A stretch of DNA of 64,000 nt from CAZMZW01 sp963802275 (GCA_963802275.1 CAWDIB010000006.1:1-64000); one strand, 5' to 3'; positions 1 to 9,149 are shown, counted from the first letter of the stretch. The notes: generated by a model not told the origin, from the letters alone. Program-made: numbers and translations.

Positions 1-274
1 CATCCGCCACCTTGTGCATCGTATTGGTGCAGATTAGTAGGAAATCAGCCCCACCGCGTTCCAGTTTATTGGCTGCATCAATCAATAATTCCGCTGCCAG
101 TTCCCAATTTGCTTGCTGTTGTAGTTTTTCAACTTCGGCAAAATCGACCGAGTACATCAGGCATTTGGCCGAATGCAGCCCGCCGAGTTTTTCTTTGACC
201 TTTTCATTGATGATGCGGTAATACTCCGCCGAAGATTCCCAGCTCATCCCGCCGATCAGTCCGATGGTTTTCAT
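1..274 (-). CDS. Aspartate/glutamate racemase family protein (partial, N-terminus)
   Basis: The first 91 residues of an Asp/Glu racemase-superfamily enzyme; the rest lies beyond the left edge. Visible are the start MKTIGLIGGMSWESSAEYY, typical of the aspartate racemase (RacD/YgeA) branch, and the catalytic cysteine region LLICTNTMHK near residues 81-90. The family interconverts L- and D-amino acids with two cysteines and no cofactor; only the first cysteine can be seen here. The ATG at 272-274 is preceded by AAAGGAAAG at good spacing. Substrate specificity cannot be judged from this fragment. Confidence 0.85.
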   Translation of the reverse strand, partial: MKTIGLIGGMSWESSAEYYRIINEKVKEKLGGLHSAKCLMYSVDFAEVEKLQQQANWELAAELLIDAANKLERGGADFLLICTNTMHKVAD

Positions 275-339
275 TGTCTTTCCTTTTCGTGTTGAAATGA
301 ATATAAAGAATACTATTTCCTAATCCCGGTTTTATTCGT

Positions 340-687
340 TCAAACTGAGAAAGATTTCTTCTTTGACTTTACTAATCTCAATAAACCAACGATTCGTGGT
401 TGGTCTATATCATCGATGTCCCTGATTTCAATTTTTCTGGTGGTTTTACCACCCCCTTCAAATAGTTCTTCTTCCTCATCAGTTAACTTTTTAACCGAGA
501 AACCCAGATTGACATGGTCTTTCAATGAAGCAATATAAAATAATCCATCCTCATAGGCAGGAACACCCCACTTCATTCCCTCGCGGATTTCTGGAAAGGT
601 TTCAAGTAAGATGTCGCGTAGCTTTTTGCATATTTCTTGTTGCGGTTGGGTTTGATTTGAGATATACGCTTCCACTTGGGAATTCAT
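340..687 (-). CDS. DUF1801 (YdhG-like) small protein
   Basis: A 115-residue cytosolic protein with the DUF1801 pattern: an N-terminal helix (EAYISNQTQPQQEICKKLRD), the FPEIREGMKWGVPAY segment, then FYIASLKDHVNLGF near residues 50-63. The family is short, soluble and functionally poorly defined. The ATG is preceded by TAGGAGGAT, a strong ribosome binding site. It lies 33 bases downstream of tRNA-Ser on the same strand and reads toward the racemase, but a separate promoter is likely. Family assignment is fairly sure; function is unknown. Confidence 0.75.
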   Translation of the reverse strand: MNSQVEAYISNQTQPQQEICKKLRDILLETFPEIREGMKWGVPAYEDGLFYIASLKDHVNLGFSVKKLTDEEEELFEGGGKTTRKIEIRDIDDIDQPRIVGLLRLVKSKKKSFSV

Positions 688-720
688 ATCCTCCTCCTAA
701 AGAGCGACTGATCAATGAAG

Positions 721-808
721 CGGAGAGGGTGGGATTCGAACCCACGGTGGCCACAAGGACCACAACGGTTTTCGAGACCGTCCCATTCGACCACTCTGGC
801 ACCTCTCC
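721..808 (-). tRNA. tRNA-Ser (CGA anticodon)
   Basis: Class II tRNA, 88 nt. Acceptor GGAGAGG pairs with CCTCTCC; the anticodon arm is ACGGT-CTCGAAA-ACCGT with anticodon CGA, reading UCG. A long variable arm (TGTGGTCCTTGTGGCCAC) identifies a serine tRNA, and the T arm is GTGGG-TTCGAAT-CCCAC. The 3' CCA is not encoded; the discriminator base is G. It stands just downstream of the RNase D / beta-CASP RNase genes on the same strand. Confidence 0.97.
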
Positions 809-839
809 CGGTTGGCACGCCAATTATAGCAGGGCTGGC

Positions 840-2237
840 TTAGATCTCCGCCTCTGTGCCCTTGCCTGGGAATTCAACAGAATGGAAATCATTCTGGTTG
901 AGAAGCTGCTCGAACGCGCTTGCGGCATCCGCTTCACCGTGCACCAGGAAGATTTTCTTTACCCCGCCCTGTTTGGCTGCCAGTGCATACTGCAGTAAGC
1001 CTTTCTGCCCGGCATGCGCGGATAATCCGCTGATGGTTGCCACTTCCGCCCGCAGGGGATGCATTTCATTGAAAATGCGTATTTCAGGTTGTCGCTCTTT
1101 AATTCGTCGTCCCAGCGTATTGGGCGCCATCCAGCCGACAATGGCCACCGTATTTTTTGGATCTTCCACGTTATTCTTCAGATGGTGCAAAATCCGCCCG
1201 GCTTCGCACATGCCCGAGGCGGAAATGATCATCAATGGCCCTTTTTGATTATTGATGGCTTTGGACTCGTCAGTGGAACGGGTGTAGGTCAAGCCCGGGA
1301 AGGTCAAAGCCGGATGGCTGCCGGTATGCACGAACTGCTTGGTTTCATCATCAAAATAATCCGGGAATTTCATGAATACATCCGTGATGTTGATCGCCAG
1401 CGGGCTGTCCACAAAAATGGGGAAGCGCGGCAGCTCGCCATCGCTGAGCATGCGGTTGAGCAAGTACACGATTTCCTGCGTGCGCCCCACCGCAAAAGCC
1501 GGCACGATCACCTTCCCGCCGCGCTGGAAGGTGCGCAACGCTACTTCGCGCAATTGGCGGTAGGCCTCCTCCGGGTCGCCATGCGGGGTATCTCCGTAGG
1601 TGCACTCCATGATCAGAGTATCCACCTCTGCCGGCAGCACCGGGTCGGGCAGCAGTGGCAGCTTGAACCGGCCGATATCCCCCGAAAACCACAGCCGTTT
1701 TTTACTTCCGTTTTCGGTAATATCCAGTACCACAGCGGCGCTGCCGAGGATGTGCCCGGCATTCACCAGACGGGTAGTCACCCCCGCCATGGGTTCAAAC
1801 TCCGTCTCATAAGGAACTGGCTGGAATTGCTTTGCCACCATCCTGGCATCTTCAATGGTGTAAAGCGGTTCAACCCGTTTCTGTCCGCGTTTGAGTTTCT
1901 TTAAATTGATGTATGATGCATCTTCCTCGTAGATCTTGCCCGAATCCTGCAGCATGAAATTGGCCAGTTCAGCCGTGGGCGGGGTTGCATAAATGGGTCC
2001 ATCGTATCCCTGCCGTACCAGGTTGGGCAGGTTGCCGCTGTGGTCAATGTGCGCATGGCTGAGTACGACCGCCTCCAGGCGGTGCGGGTCAAATGGGAAG
2101 TGCCGATTGACCTCATAGAAGTCCGCTCGTCTGCCCTGGTAAATGCCGCAATCCAGCAGCAGCAGTTTGCCATTGATCTCCAGCAGATGCTGGCTGCCGG
2201 TCACTGTTTGGTCAGCCCCTTCAAAATGGATTTTCAA
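840..2237 (-). CDS. MBL-fold beta-CASP ribonuclease (YSH1/CPSF73-like)
   Basis: About 465 residues, a metallo-beta-lactamase/beta-CASP RNA-processing nuclease. Motifs in order: zinc motif HAHIDH (about 61-66), AGHILGSA, SGDIGR, ECTYGD, the beta-CASP stretch SPLAINIT, ISASGMCEAGRILHH, and the late zinc ligands GLSAHA and VHGE. Family members cut or trim RNA; the target here is unknown. The best start is TTG at 2235-2237: it sits 5 bases after AGGAGAG and overlaps the RNase D stop (TTGA). An in-frame start farther upstream would lie inside RNase D and lacks such a site. The overlap implies translational coupling with RNase D. Confidence 0.9.
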   Translation of the reverse strand: MKIHFEGADQTVTGSQHLLEINGKLLLLDCGIYQGRRADFYEVNRHFPFDPHRLEAVVLSHAHIDHSGNLPNLVRQGYDGPIYATPPTAELANFMLQDSGKIYEEDASYINLKKLKRGQKRVEPLYTIEDARMVAKQFQPVPYETEFEPMAGVTTRLVNAGHILGSAAVVLDITENGSKKRLWFSGDIGRFKLPLLPDPVLPAEVDTLIMECTYGDTPHGDPEEAYRQLREVALRTFQRGGKVIVPAFAVGRTQEIVYLLNRMLSDGELPRFPIFVDSPLAINITDVFMKFPDYFDDETKQFVHTGSHPALTFPGLTYTRSTDESKAINNQKGPLMIISASGMCEAGRILHHLKNNVEDPKNTVAIVGWMAPNTLGRRIKERQPEIRIFNEMHPLRAEVATISGLSAHAGQKGLLQYALAAKQGGVKKIFLVHGEADAASAFEQLLNQNDFHSVEFPGKGTEAEI

Positions 2238-3364
2238 TGGCTCTCCTGTATGACCTTCAATATTTCCATGCCAAATCGTTCCCATCGCCAGGGCACAGAT
2301 TCCATGATCTTTTGCAGTGAGGTAGGGTCCTGTGGATTCCGTCCAGCTAATTCTTCCAAAATATCTTTCGGCAGCACCACATCTGAAAGGACCTTTAATT
2401 CTTCCGCCTTCCTTTTTCGCCAGGCTTTTAACCTGTCCAGGCGGGAAAGGAAGTGCCTGTCCGGTTTTGAACGCATGGGCAGGTCAATGGGGGTTGCTTT
2501 CATGCCCTGGTGGACTGCTTCCATCAATCCTGCCGCGTGCCTTTCGAACAGGCGCAGGGGTAGTGCATCTATTTTCCTCAGGTCTTGTTCTGTGCGCGGG
2601 CAGCGTCCGGAAATTTCCAGCAGCATGGCATTGCTTAGAATTTTGAACAATGGTAGATTATTTTTGCGTGCCATGCGGTCGCGGTACAGGCACAATTCAT
2701 TCAGCACCGCCAGTTGGCGGCGATCAAGATCATGGTAACCGCTCACCTGGGTGTAAAGCGCTTTATGGTTCTCGTTGGCTTTGGAATGGCTCAACCGTTC
2801 AAAGTCCTCTGCTGCCAATTCGTCCAGCCCTTTTTCGCTCAATTCAGCTTTCATCTTCAAATACAGTTGGAGCAAGAAATGCGTATCCAGGCAGGCATAG
2901 CTTTGCATGTCGGATGGCATCGGTCTGACCGCCCAGTTGGCTTTTTGGTTGTGTTTATCAAGATGGATGCCAAAATCTGCTTCCACCAGGTCCCCCAGGC
3001 TAAACTTCTCCCGCCCGAGGATGCGCGCTGCCTGCATGGTGTCAAAGATGTTGTGAAATTCAAAACCAAAATCGCGCCGCAGGCAGATGACGTCGTACTC
3101 GCTCGCATGAAATATTTTCACAATACCCTGGGCTGAAAAGATAGTATTCAACGGTGCCAGGTCAAGATTACCTAACGGATCGAGCAGGTAGTCGCGTTCC
3201 GATGTGGAAAACTGCACCAGGCACACCTGCTCGTGGTAGGCATGCAGGCTGTTGGATTCAGTGTCCACCCCAACCACCGCCACGGAAGCCAGGTCATTCA
3301 CTAACTGCTGAAATTGCGGCTCCTCACTCACCCAGGTTGGGTGTATGTTAATTTCTTCATTCAC
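2234..3364 (-). CDS. rnd: Ribonuclease D
   Basis: 376 residues. N-terminal DEDDy 3'-5' exonuclease domain: motif I VGVDTESNSLHAY (about 32-44), motif II IFHASEYDVICLRRD, motif III YACLDTHFLLQLY, with the tyrosine and aspartate spaced as in the DEDDy class. A C-terminal HRDC-type helical domain follows (about 210-290: YRDRMARKNNLPLFKILSN). RNase D trims 3' ends of tRNAs and other stable RNAs. It is the first gene of a two-gene unit with the overlapping beta-CASP RNase, with a tRNA gene downstream, so an RNA-maturation role for the pair is plausible. Length is normal for the family. Confidence 0.93.
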   Translation of the reverse strand: MNEEINIHPTWVSEEPQFQQLVNDLASVAVVGVDTESNSLHAYHEQVCLVQFSTSERDYLLDPLGNLDLAPLNTIFSAQGIVKIFHASEYDVICLRRDFGFEFHNIFDTMQAARILGREKFSLGDLVEADFGIHLDKHNQKANWAVRPMPSDMQSYACLDTHFLLQLYLKMKAELSEKGLDELAAEDFERLSHSKANENHKALYTQVSGYHDLDRRQLAVLNELCLYRDRMARKNNLPLFKILSNAMLLEISGRCPRTEQDLRKIDALPLRLFERHAAGLMEAVHQGMKATPIDLPMRSKPDRHFLSRLDRLKAWRKRKAEELKVLSDVVLPKDILEELAGRNPQDPTSLQKIMESVPWRWERFGMEILKVIQESH

Positions 3365-3431
3365 AGCGGTGATTATACGCGCTCATTTTTTCCATTTACC
3401 AAATTGCGAATGCGGTTCCACCATCCTCTGA

Positions 3432-3463
3432 TTAAAAACAATCACCCCTTCCGGGGTGATTGT
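3432..3463 (-). terminator. Rho-independent terminator of the 3482-4168 gene
   Basis: An 11-bp perfect stem, ACAATCACCCC paired with GGGGTGATTGT, around a TTCC loop (3438-3463), followed on the minus strand by GTTTTTAAT. It lies 18 bases past the stop of the membrane-protein gene and insulates it from rnd. Confidence 0.88.
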
Positions 3464-3481
3464 TTCTACTGATGGTTTTTC

Positions 3482-4168
3482 CTATAAATCCAGCGGGGTG
3501 AAGGATTCAGGCAGTTTCGTCCTCTGCGCGGTGACTGGCGGCACCGGTTTGCGCACGAAACCTCCAGCCGGGGCTGCTCCCGGTACCGGCACCTTGAAGC
3601 CGAACGACTGGCTGGGGCGTGCCTGCGGGCGCACAACCGCCTCGTCCTTGTCCGGCATCATCAAGCGGTTGATGGCCGTCACCAGCGAGCCGATGATCAG
3701 GATGCGCAGCACCCACACCATCACGGCCACAAAGATGGGCACCACGCGGATGATGGTCATGGGGTCCACCACCATGACGCTCTGCACCGGGTGGTTGTAA
3801 ATGGCCATGGAAACACCCCACCAGGTCAGCCCGGCGTTCATCGTGGCAGCCAGCAGCCAGGCAGCCAGCAGATACCAGTTTTCCCCTTTTTCTTTGCCTT
3901 GCTCCTGCGGGCTGAACAGGCGCGCGATGCCGGCAAAATCCATGGCGCAAAACGCCATGGCCAGGATGGTGGCCCACCGCAGGCTGCCGAAACCAATTTC
4001 GCCCAGCAGATCACCCAGGGCGTAATCGGTGGTGCTGTAATTGAACAGCTCAAAGGCCATCAGCGCCAGCAGGATCAGCAGGGTGAAAGCAGCATTGGAA
4101 CGCAGTTTCAGCGAGCCGATCATTAACTGCGGCGAGCGCATCAGTCGGCGGGTTTGGGATAGGTTCAT
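3482..4168 (-). CDS. Conserved membrane protein of unknown function
   Basis: About 228 residues with four or five hydrophobic segments (AAFTLLILLALMAFELF, the LRWATILAMAFCAMDFAG region, YLLAAWLLAATMNAGLTWWG, VVPIFVAVMVWVLRILIIG) and a proline-rich basic tail predicted to face the cytosol. No enzyme motif was found. The ATG at 4166-4168 is preferred because AAGGAGT stands 6 bases upstream; an ATG 27 bases earlier lacks such a site. The gene has its own SigA-type promoter and terminator and is monocistronic. I do not recognise the family. Confidence 0.7.
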   Translation of the reverse strand: MNLSQTRRLMRSPQLMIGSLKLRSNAAFTLLILLALMAFELFNYSTTDYALGDLLGEIGFGSLRWATILAMAFCAMDFAGIARLFSPQEQGKEKGENWYLLAAWLLAATMNAGLTWWGVSMAIYNHPVQSVMVVDPMTIIRVVPIFVAVMVWVLRILIIGSLVTAINRLMMPDKDEAVVRPQARPSQSFGFKVPVPGAAPAGGFVRKPVPPVTAQRTKLPESFTPLDL

Positions 4169-4205
4169 GGCATTTACTCCTTTTTGGATGGACAAAATAG
4201 TACTT

Positions 4206-4242
4206 TTGTTCTATTATAGAACAATAATTCTATATTTGTCAA
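4206..4242 (-). promoter_or_regulatory. SigA-type promoter with embedded palindromic operator
   Basis: On the minus strand TTGACA (4237-4242) and TATAAT (4213-4218) are both perfect consensus hexamers, 18 bases apart. A 19-base inverted repeat, TTGTTCTATTATAGAACAA (8-base arms, 3-base centre, 4206-4224), covers the -10 box and would block RNA polymerase if bound by a dimeric repressor. It drives the membrane-protein gene ending at 3482. The repressor is not identified. Confidence 0.8.
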
Positions 4243-4291
4243 GAGCGAAATGCCAGCTAATCTGCCCTTCGCTGGGTTTTTCTGAGGTTTT

Positions 4292-7147
4292 CTAATTCTT
4301 GGCGCTTTTTTCGGCGCGTTTTGCCTGCCAGTTGATGAAATATTTGACCCCTTCTGCCGCCAGTGAGGGGATCATGAAGAGTGGGATGATCAATTCCCAT
4401 TCCGTCAGCCCAAGCGGCAGTGTATCAAAGATGTCATTCAGGAACGGCACATACACCACCATCAGCACCAGCACGATGGAAACCAGCACTGCCACGTTCA
4501 TCCACTTGTTGGTGAAGATGCCGATTTTGAGCAGGGGATACCGCTCCGAGCGGGCGGTGAAGGCGCGCACCAGTTCCGACATTGACAGGGTGACGAACGC
4601 CATCGTTTCCGCAAAGCGCGGGTCGGAATGGCCAAGCCCTATGCCATATGCCACCAGGGTGGTGGCGGTGATGGCGATCGTCTGGATGACCACACCCAAT
4701 TGCATGAACTTGTTGATGATCGGCTCCCTGGGCGGGCGCGGCTGCTGTTGCATGATGTCCGGATCGCCCTTCTCGGTGCCCAGCGCCAGCGCCGGCGCTC
4801 CATCGGTGGCCAGGTTCAGCCATAGCAGCTGGATGGGAGCCAGCGGGGAAAGAGAGGCGCGCGTTCCGGCGAAGCCGAACAGCCAGCGCCCGAAAACGGT
4901 TGGCAGGAAGATGATCATGATCTCCGCCATGTTGCACGAAATGAGGTAATAGACGAACTTGCGGATGTTGCTGTAGATGATGCGCCCCTGCTCCACCGCG
5001 GAAACGATGCTGGCGTAGTTGTCATCGGTCAGCACCATATCGGCGGTATCCTTGGCCACATCTGTCCCGGTGATGCCCATCGCCACCCCGATATCGGCGG
5101 CTTTGATGGCCGGGGCGTCGTTCACCCCGTCGCCGGTCATGGCCACCACCTCGTCGTTGGCGCGCAGGGCGGACACGATGCGCATTTTATGTTCGGGGGA
5201 GACGCGCGCAAACACATCAATTTCGTTGATGTCCCTTTTCAGGGTTTTGTCGTCCATCTGGTCCAGATCAGCGCCGGTGACCACGCGGTGCTTTGGCCGC
5301 AGCAGGCCAATGCTCTCGGCAATGGCTCGCGCGGTGTTGGGATAGTCGCCGGTGATCATCACCGTGCGGATGCCGGCTTTCAAGGCTTTCAACAAAGCTG
5401 GTTTCACCTCTTCGCGGGCAGGGTCGATCATGCCCACCAGGCCGGCAAAAATGAGGTCCTTTTCCAATTCGGCTGGGTCCATCTCCTGTGGTTGGGAGGT
5501 CACCACCTTGTAGGCCATGCCCAGCACACGCAGGGCATCCCTGGTCATGGCTTCATTGGCCGCCAGGATTTCCTTGCGTCCATCCTCATCCAGTGGGCGG
5601 ACGTTATTGTCTATTAATTGCCTGCGGTTGCACAAATTCAGCACCAGGTCCGGTGCACCCTTGACGGCAATGACATACAGCTGCTTGCCGGCATGTTCTT
5701 CATTGAATGGGCCAATATCCTCAGCTGTGGGACGGGCAATGGCATTCAGCGTGATCATGCGTTTGCGGTTGGAATCAAAAGGAATCTCATTCTCCCGCGG
5801 AAAAGCCTGATTCAACTCACGCAGGGCGGCGCCTGCCTTCCTGGCCGCCACCAGCAGCGACCCCTCGGTGGGATCCCCAATGATTTTATAAACCGGTTCA
5901 TTTCCCTCTTCCCGCACTTCTTCAATCTGGGCATCGTTATTCAACGCGCCAATCCACAGGGCAGTTTTTACCGCCGGGAATTGGCGGATGTCCACTTTTT
6001 GCTTGTCAACCAGGAATTCACCCCTGGATTGATACCCGCTGCCGCTGATTTCCACAGATCTTCCATCCGCCCATACGCGGGTGACCGTCATGGCGTTCTG
6101 GGTAAGGGTGCCGGTCTTGTCCGAGCAGATCACCGTGGCTGAGCCCAGCGTCTCCACGGAAGACAAACGCCGGATGAGCGCATGTCGGTGGATCATTTCG
6201 CGCATGCCAAGTGCTAATGAAATGGTCACCACGGCCGGCAGTCCTTCGGGGACGGCTGCGATGGCCAGGCTGACCGCCACCATGAACATCTCCAGCGGGC
6301 TGCCCCCCTGCAGCCATCCGGCGACAAAGACCAGTGCGCTGATGATCAGACACGCCCAGCCGAGCGTCTTGCCCAGCTGGTCAAGCTTCTTCTGCAGCGG
6401 TGTTTCTTCATCCTCAACCGATTGCAGCATGCGTGCGATCAAACCGATCTGGGTGTACATGCCGGTTGAGAACACCACGCCCTGTCCGCGCCCGTAGGTC
6501 ACCACGGTGCCCATGAAGGCGGTGTTTTTTCGGTCGCCCAGCGCTGAATTTCCATCCACAACAAGAACGCTGTCCTTGGAAACCGGCACCGATTCACCGG
6601 TCAGGGCCGCCTCCTCAATGCGCAGGTTGACCGCCTCCAGCAGGCGTACATCCGCAGGGATAAAATTACCTGTTTCCAGGAAAACGATATCCCCTGGCAC
6701 CAGTTCGCGGGCGGGGATGAGAACACGGTGACCGTCGCGCATGACCTGGGCTTCGGGAGCCGCCATCCTTTTCAGGGCAGCCAGCGCATTTTGAGCGCGG
6801 CTTTCCTGCACCACCCCCATCACGGTATTCAGGATGACAATGATGATGATGGCAGCCGCATCAATACCTTCCCCAAGGAAGGCGGAAATGACAGCCGCCA
6901 CAATCAGCAGGATGACCACGAAATTGTTCAGTTGGTCAATCACCATGCCGAGGAATGTCTTGTGTTTGCCTTCCTTGAGTTCGTTAAGCCCATAGCGTTC
7001 CTGGCGCCGGGTTGCCTCGGCAGAGGTCAGTCCGCTCTCGCGCGGGGACTGAAGTTTTTCAAGCACTTCTTCGGCTGCAAGGGAATGCCAGGTCAGGCTC
7101 AAATCCAGGCCGGATTCTTCCCTTACGGATTCTTTTGGGTTTGCCAT
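4292..7147 (-). CDS. P-type cation-transporting ATPase (Ca2+ pump, P2 type)
   Basis: 951 residues with full P2-type ATPase architecture. An N-terminal cation-ATPase segment (SLAAEEVLEKL) comes first. Then TGES in the actuator domain (about 187), PEGLP in M4 (about 305), the phosphorylation loop CSDKTGTLTQN (about 350), MITGD and TGDGVNDAP in the P domain, and NLATDGAPALALG in M6. PEGLP plus the N-x-x-T-D M6 pattern match SERCA/PMCA-like calcium pumps, so export of Ca2+ (or Mn2+) is the likely role. About ten membrane segments, six of them in the C-terminal third. No metal-binding HMA domain. Complete and single-gene. Confidence 0.93.
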   Translation of the reverse strand: MANPKESVREESGLDLSLTWHSLAAEEVLEKLQSPRESGLTSAEATRRQERYGLNELKEGKHKTFLGMVIDQLNNFVVILLIVAAVISAFLGEGIDAAAIIIIVILNTVMGVVQESRAQNALAALKRMAAPEAQVMRDGHRVLIPARELVPGDIVFLETGNFIPADVRLLEAVNLRIEEAALTGESVPVSKDSVLVVDGNSALGDRKNTAFMGTVVTYGRGQGVVFSTGMYTQIGLIARMLQSVEDEETPLQKKLDQLGKTLGWACLIISALVFVAGWLQGGSPLEMFMVAVSLAIAAVPEGLPAVVTISLALGMREMIHRHALIRRLSSVETLGSATVICSDKTGTLTQNAMTVTRVWADGRSVEISGSGYQSRGEFLVDKQKVDIRQFPAVKTALWIGALNNDAQIEEVREEGNEPVYKIIGDPTEGSLLVAARKAGAALRELNQAFPRENEIPFDSNRKRMITLNAIARPTAEDIGPFNEEHAGKQLYVIAVKGAPDLVLNLCNRRQLIDNNVRPLDEDGRKEILAANEAMTRDALRVLGMAYKVVTSQPQEMDPAELEKDLIFAGLVGMIDPAREEVKPALLKALKAGIRTVMITGDYPNTARAIAESIGLLRPKHRVVTGADLDQMDDKTLKRDINEIDVFARVSPEHKMRIVSALRANDEVVAMTGDGVNDAPAIKAADIGVAMGITGTDVAKDTADMVLTDDNYASIVSAVEQGRIIYSNIRKFVYYLISCNMAEIMIIFLPTVFGRWLFGFAGTRASLSPLAPIQLLWLNLATDGAPALALGTEKGDPDIMQQQPRPPREPIINKFMQLGVVIQTIAITATTLVAYGIGLGHSDPRFAETMAFVTLSMSELVRAFTARSERYPLLKIGIFTNKWMNVAVLVSIVLVLMVVYVPFLNDIFDTLPLGLTEWELIIPLFMIPSLAAEGVKYFINWQAKRAEKSAKN

Positions 7148-7211
7148 GTTGTCTCCAGATTGAAATAAAGCCCTTTAAAGGCCTCTTATGAAAAAATAAA
7201 TTCCACCTATT

Positions 7212-8489
7212 TTACTTTACTTCTTCAGGGGTGATGTGTGTTCCAGGATCAATGGTGGCGCCTTTTGGGATGACCACGATGCCGTCCCGCACCACCCAGC
7301 AGTCGCGGTCCAGGTCCGTCCCGCGCGGGAATGGTTTGATGACCACATCGCGGCCAATGCGTGCATTCTTGTCAATGATGGCGCCCTCGATGACGCAGTT
7401 GCTGCCAACCCCCAACCCCACCTCGCCCTTTTCCTCCTCCTCCCCCCGTCGGAAAAAGCCGTAATAGTCCGCCCCCATCATGATGGTATTGGTCATACTC
7501 ACCCCAGCCCGAATCTGGCTGCGCAGCCCGATCACGGAATGATTAATGCAGGCATCCTTGATCCACGAACCCTCCGCCAGCATGACATGTTCCAGTTTGC
7601 TGTTGATGATTTCAGCCGCCGGCAGGAAGCGTGGGCGGGTAAAAATCGGCCAGCCCTCATCGATCATTGAAAAGGGCGGTTTGGGCTCGGTCAATGCCAG
7701 GTTGGTCTCGTAGAAACTGCGGATGGTTCCGATATCCGCCCAATAGCCATCGTAATAGTATCCGAAGACCTGATACCCACCTATGGAAGCAGGAATGACA
7801 TGTTTGCCAAAATCTTCAAAAGTACTCCCCTGCAATATTTTAAACAACGCCTCGGTCTTGAACAGGTAAATTCCCATCGATCCCAGATACGGTTTGTCCT
7901 TGTCTTTCAAGCTGACCATTTCTTCCAGCACCTGGGGATTATCCGGCTTTTCCGCAAAACGGACAATTCTTTTTTTGTCATCAATCTTGAGGATGCCAAA
8001 GCGCGAGGCATCTTCCAGGCACACCGGCTGTACCGCCACGGTAATATCCGCATCCTTCTTCCAATGAAAGGCCGCCATTTCGGCGTAGTTCATGCGGTAC
8101 AGGTGATCGCCGGCCAGGATGAGCACATATGGGACGCGCGCCGAACGGATCTCGATGATCTGTTTGCGCACCGCATCCGCCGTGCCCTGGTACCAGTCGC
8201 GGCTTTCCATGGTCTGTTCCGCCGCCCAGATATTCACCCAGCCGGAATGGAACACATCGAATTTATAGGTCTGGGAAATGTGACGGTGGAGCGAAACGGA
8301 ATTGAACTGGGTCAGGATGGCGATCTTGTAAATGCCCGAGTTGAGACAGTTGCTGACCGGGATGTCGATCAGCCGGTACTTGGCTGCCATGGGCACCGCC
8401 GGTTTGGCGCGTTCCTTGGTGAGTGGATACAACCGCGTGCCCTGCCCTCCCCCCAGGATAACCGCCAGGGTGTTATCCAACGATTCCAT
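7212..8489 (-). CDS. glgC: Glucose-1-phosphate adenylyltransferase
   Basis: 425 residues. The nucleotidyltransferase signature LAVILGGGQGTRLYPLTKER (about 8-27) and RLIDIPVSNCLNSGIYKI are diagnostic of ADP-glucose pyrophosphorylase; a left-handed beta-helix domain with GADYYG and VIKPFPRGTDLD forms the C-terminus. It makes ADP-glucose from glucose-1-phosphate and ATP, the committed step of bacterial glycogen synthesis. No glgA or glgB is adjacent. The ATG follows GAGGAC. The gene diverges from hsp20 across about 200 bases. Confidence 0.96.
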   Translation of the reverse strand: MESLDNTLAVILGGGQGTRLYPLTKERAKPAVPMAAKYRLIDIPVSNCLNSGIYKIAILTQFNSVSLHRHISQTYKFDVFHSGWVNIWAAEQTMESRDWYQGTADAVRKQIIEIRSARVPYVLILAGDHLYRMNYAEMAAFHWKKDADITVAVQPVCLEDASRFGILKIDDKKRIVRFAEKPDNPQVLEEMVSLKDKDKPYLGSMGIYLFKTEALFKILQGSTFEDFGKHVIPASIGGYQVFGYYYDGYWADIGTIRSFYETNLALTEPKPPFSMIDEGWPIFTRPRFLPAAEIINSKLEHVMLAEGSWIKDACINHSVIGLRSQIRAGVSMTNTIMMGADYYGFFRRGEEEEKGEVGLGVGSNCVIEGAIIDKNARIGRDVVIKPFPRGTDLDRDCWVVRDGIVVIPKGATIDPGTHITPEEVK

Positions 8490-8689
8490 CTGTCCTCCTC
8501 ATTGAAAGAAATGTTTTGGACACCTGAAGATAGTATACAGGATTTTCACAGCACTAGAACGAGTGGTTTTTATCCGCGGCTTTCTGAAATTGCTCTTAAA
8601 GTCTTTTTTAATATTCTTTTTATTTTCTATTAATGTTTTTTTAATGAACCAGGTTTATAGTAACGAAAATCAACCAAGAGGAGGCTGAA

Positions 8690-9133
8690 ATGGCAAACTT
8701 GATTTTGAGAAAACCAATGAGTGAGATGGTTACCTTGCGCGAAGCGATGGACCGCCTGTTCGATGACGCCTTCACCCGTCCCATGGGTCTGGCTGGATTC
8801 GCAGATATCCCCGCTGTCGACATGTACCAGACCGATGACAAGGTGGTCGTCAAAGCTGGCTTGCCTGGATTGAAAGCCGAGGATGTCCAGATCACCGTTA
8901 CTGACAACACGCTTAGTCTGCGCGGTGAATTCAAGGAAGAGAAGGAAGAAAAGGAAAAGACCTACCATCTGCACGAGCAGCGCCATGGGTCATTCGAACG
9001 CACCATCGTTTTGCCCACAGATGTGGATACGGCCAAAGCTGAAGCAGATTTCAAGGACGGCATTCTCACCATCTCCCTGCCGAAATCTGAAGCAGTCAAA
9101 CCCAAGACCATCAGCATTAAAGCATCCAAATAG
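8690..9133 (+). CDS. Small heat-shock protein, Hsp20/alpha-crystallin family
   Basis: 147 residues. An N-terminal arm (MANLILRKPMSEMVTLREAM) is followed by the alpha-crystallin domain from about residue 42 (IPAVDMYQTDDKVVVKAGLPG) and ends with the hallmark DFKDGILTISLPK (about 122-134). It is an ATP-independent holdase that keeps unfolding proteins soluble. The AGAGGAGG site lies 6 bases before ATG. Upstream DNA is very AT-rich; I saw no convincing CIRCE element. A strong terminator follows at once, so it is monocistronic. Confidence 0.95.
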   Translation: MANLILRKPMSEMVTLREAMDRLFDDAFTRPMGLAGFADIPAVDMYQTDDKVVVKAGLPGLKAEDVQITVTDNTLSLRGEFKEEKEEKEKTYHLHEQRHGSFERTIVLPTDVDTAKAEADFKDGILTISLPKSEAVKPKTISIKASK

Positions 9134-9149
9134 TCATTACCGGATACCA

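Noticed and set aside
1059..1904. 281-codon open frame on the plus strand
   Set aside because: It lies antisense to the beta-CASP ribonuclease gene, has no ribosome site and a composition typical of reversed coding DNA.
8545..8565. CIRCE-like sequence (GCACT...AGTG) upstream of hsp20
   Set aside because: Only short arms match, with the wrong spacing, so it does not meet the CIRCE consensus TTAGCACTC-N9-GAGTGCTAA.
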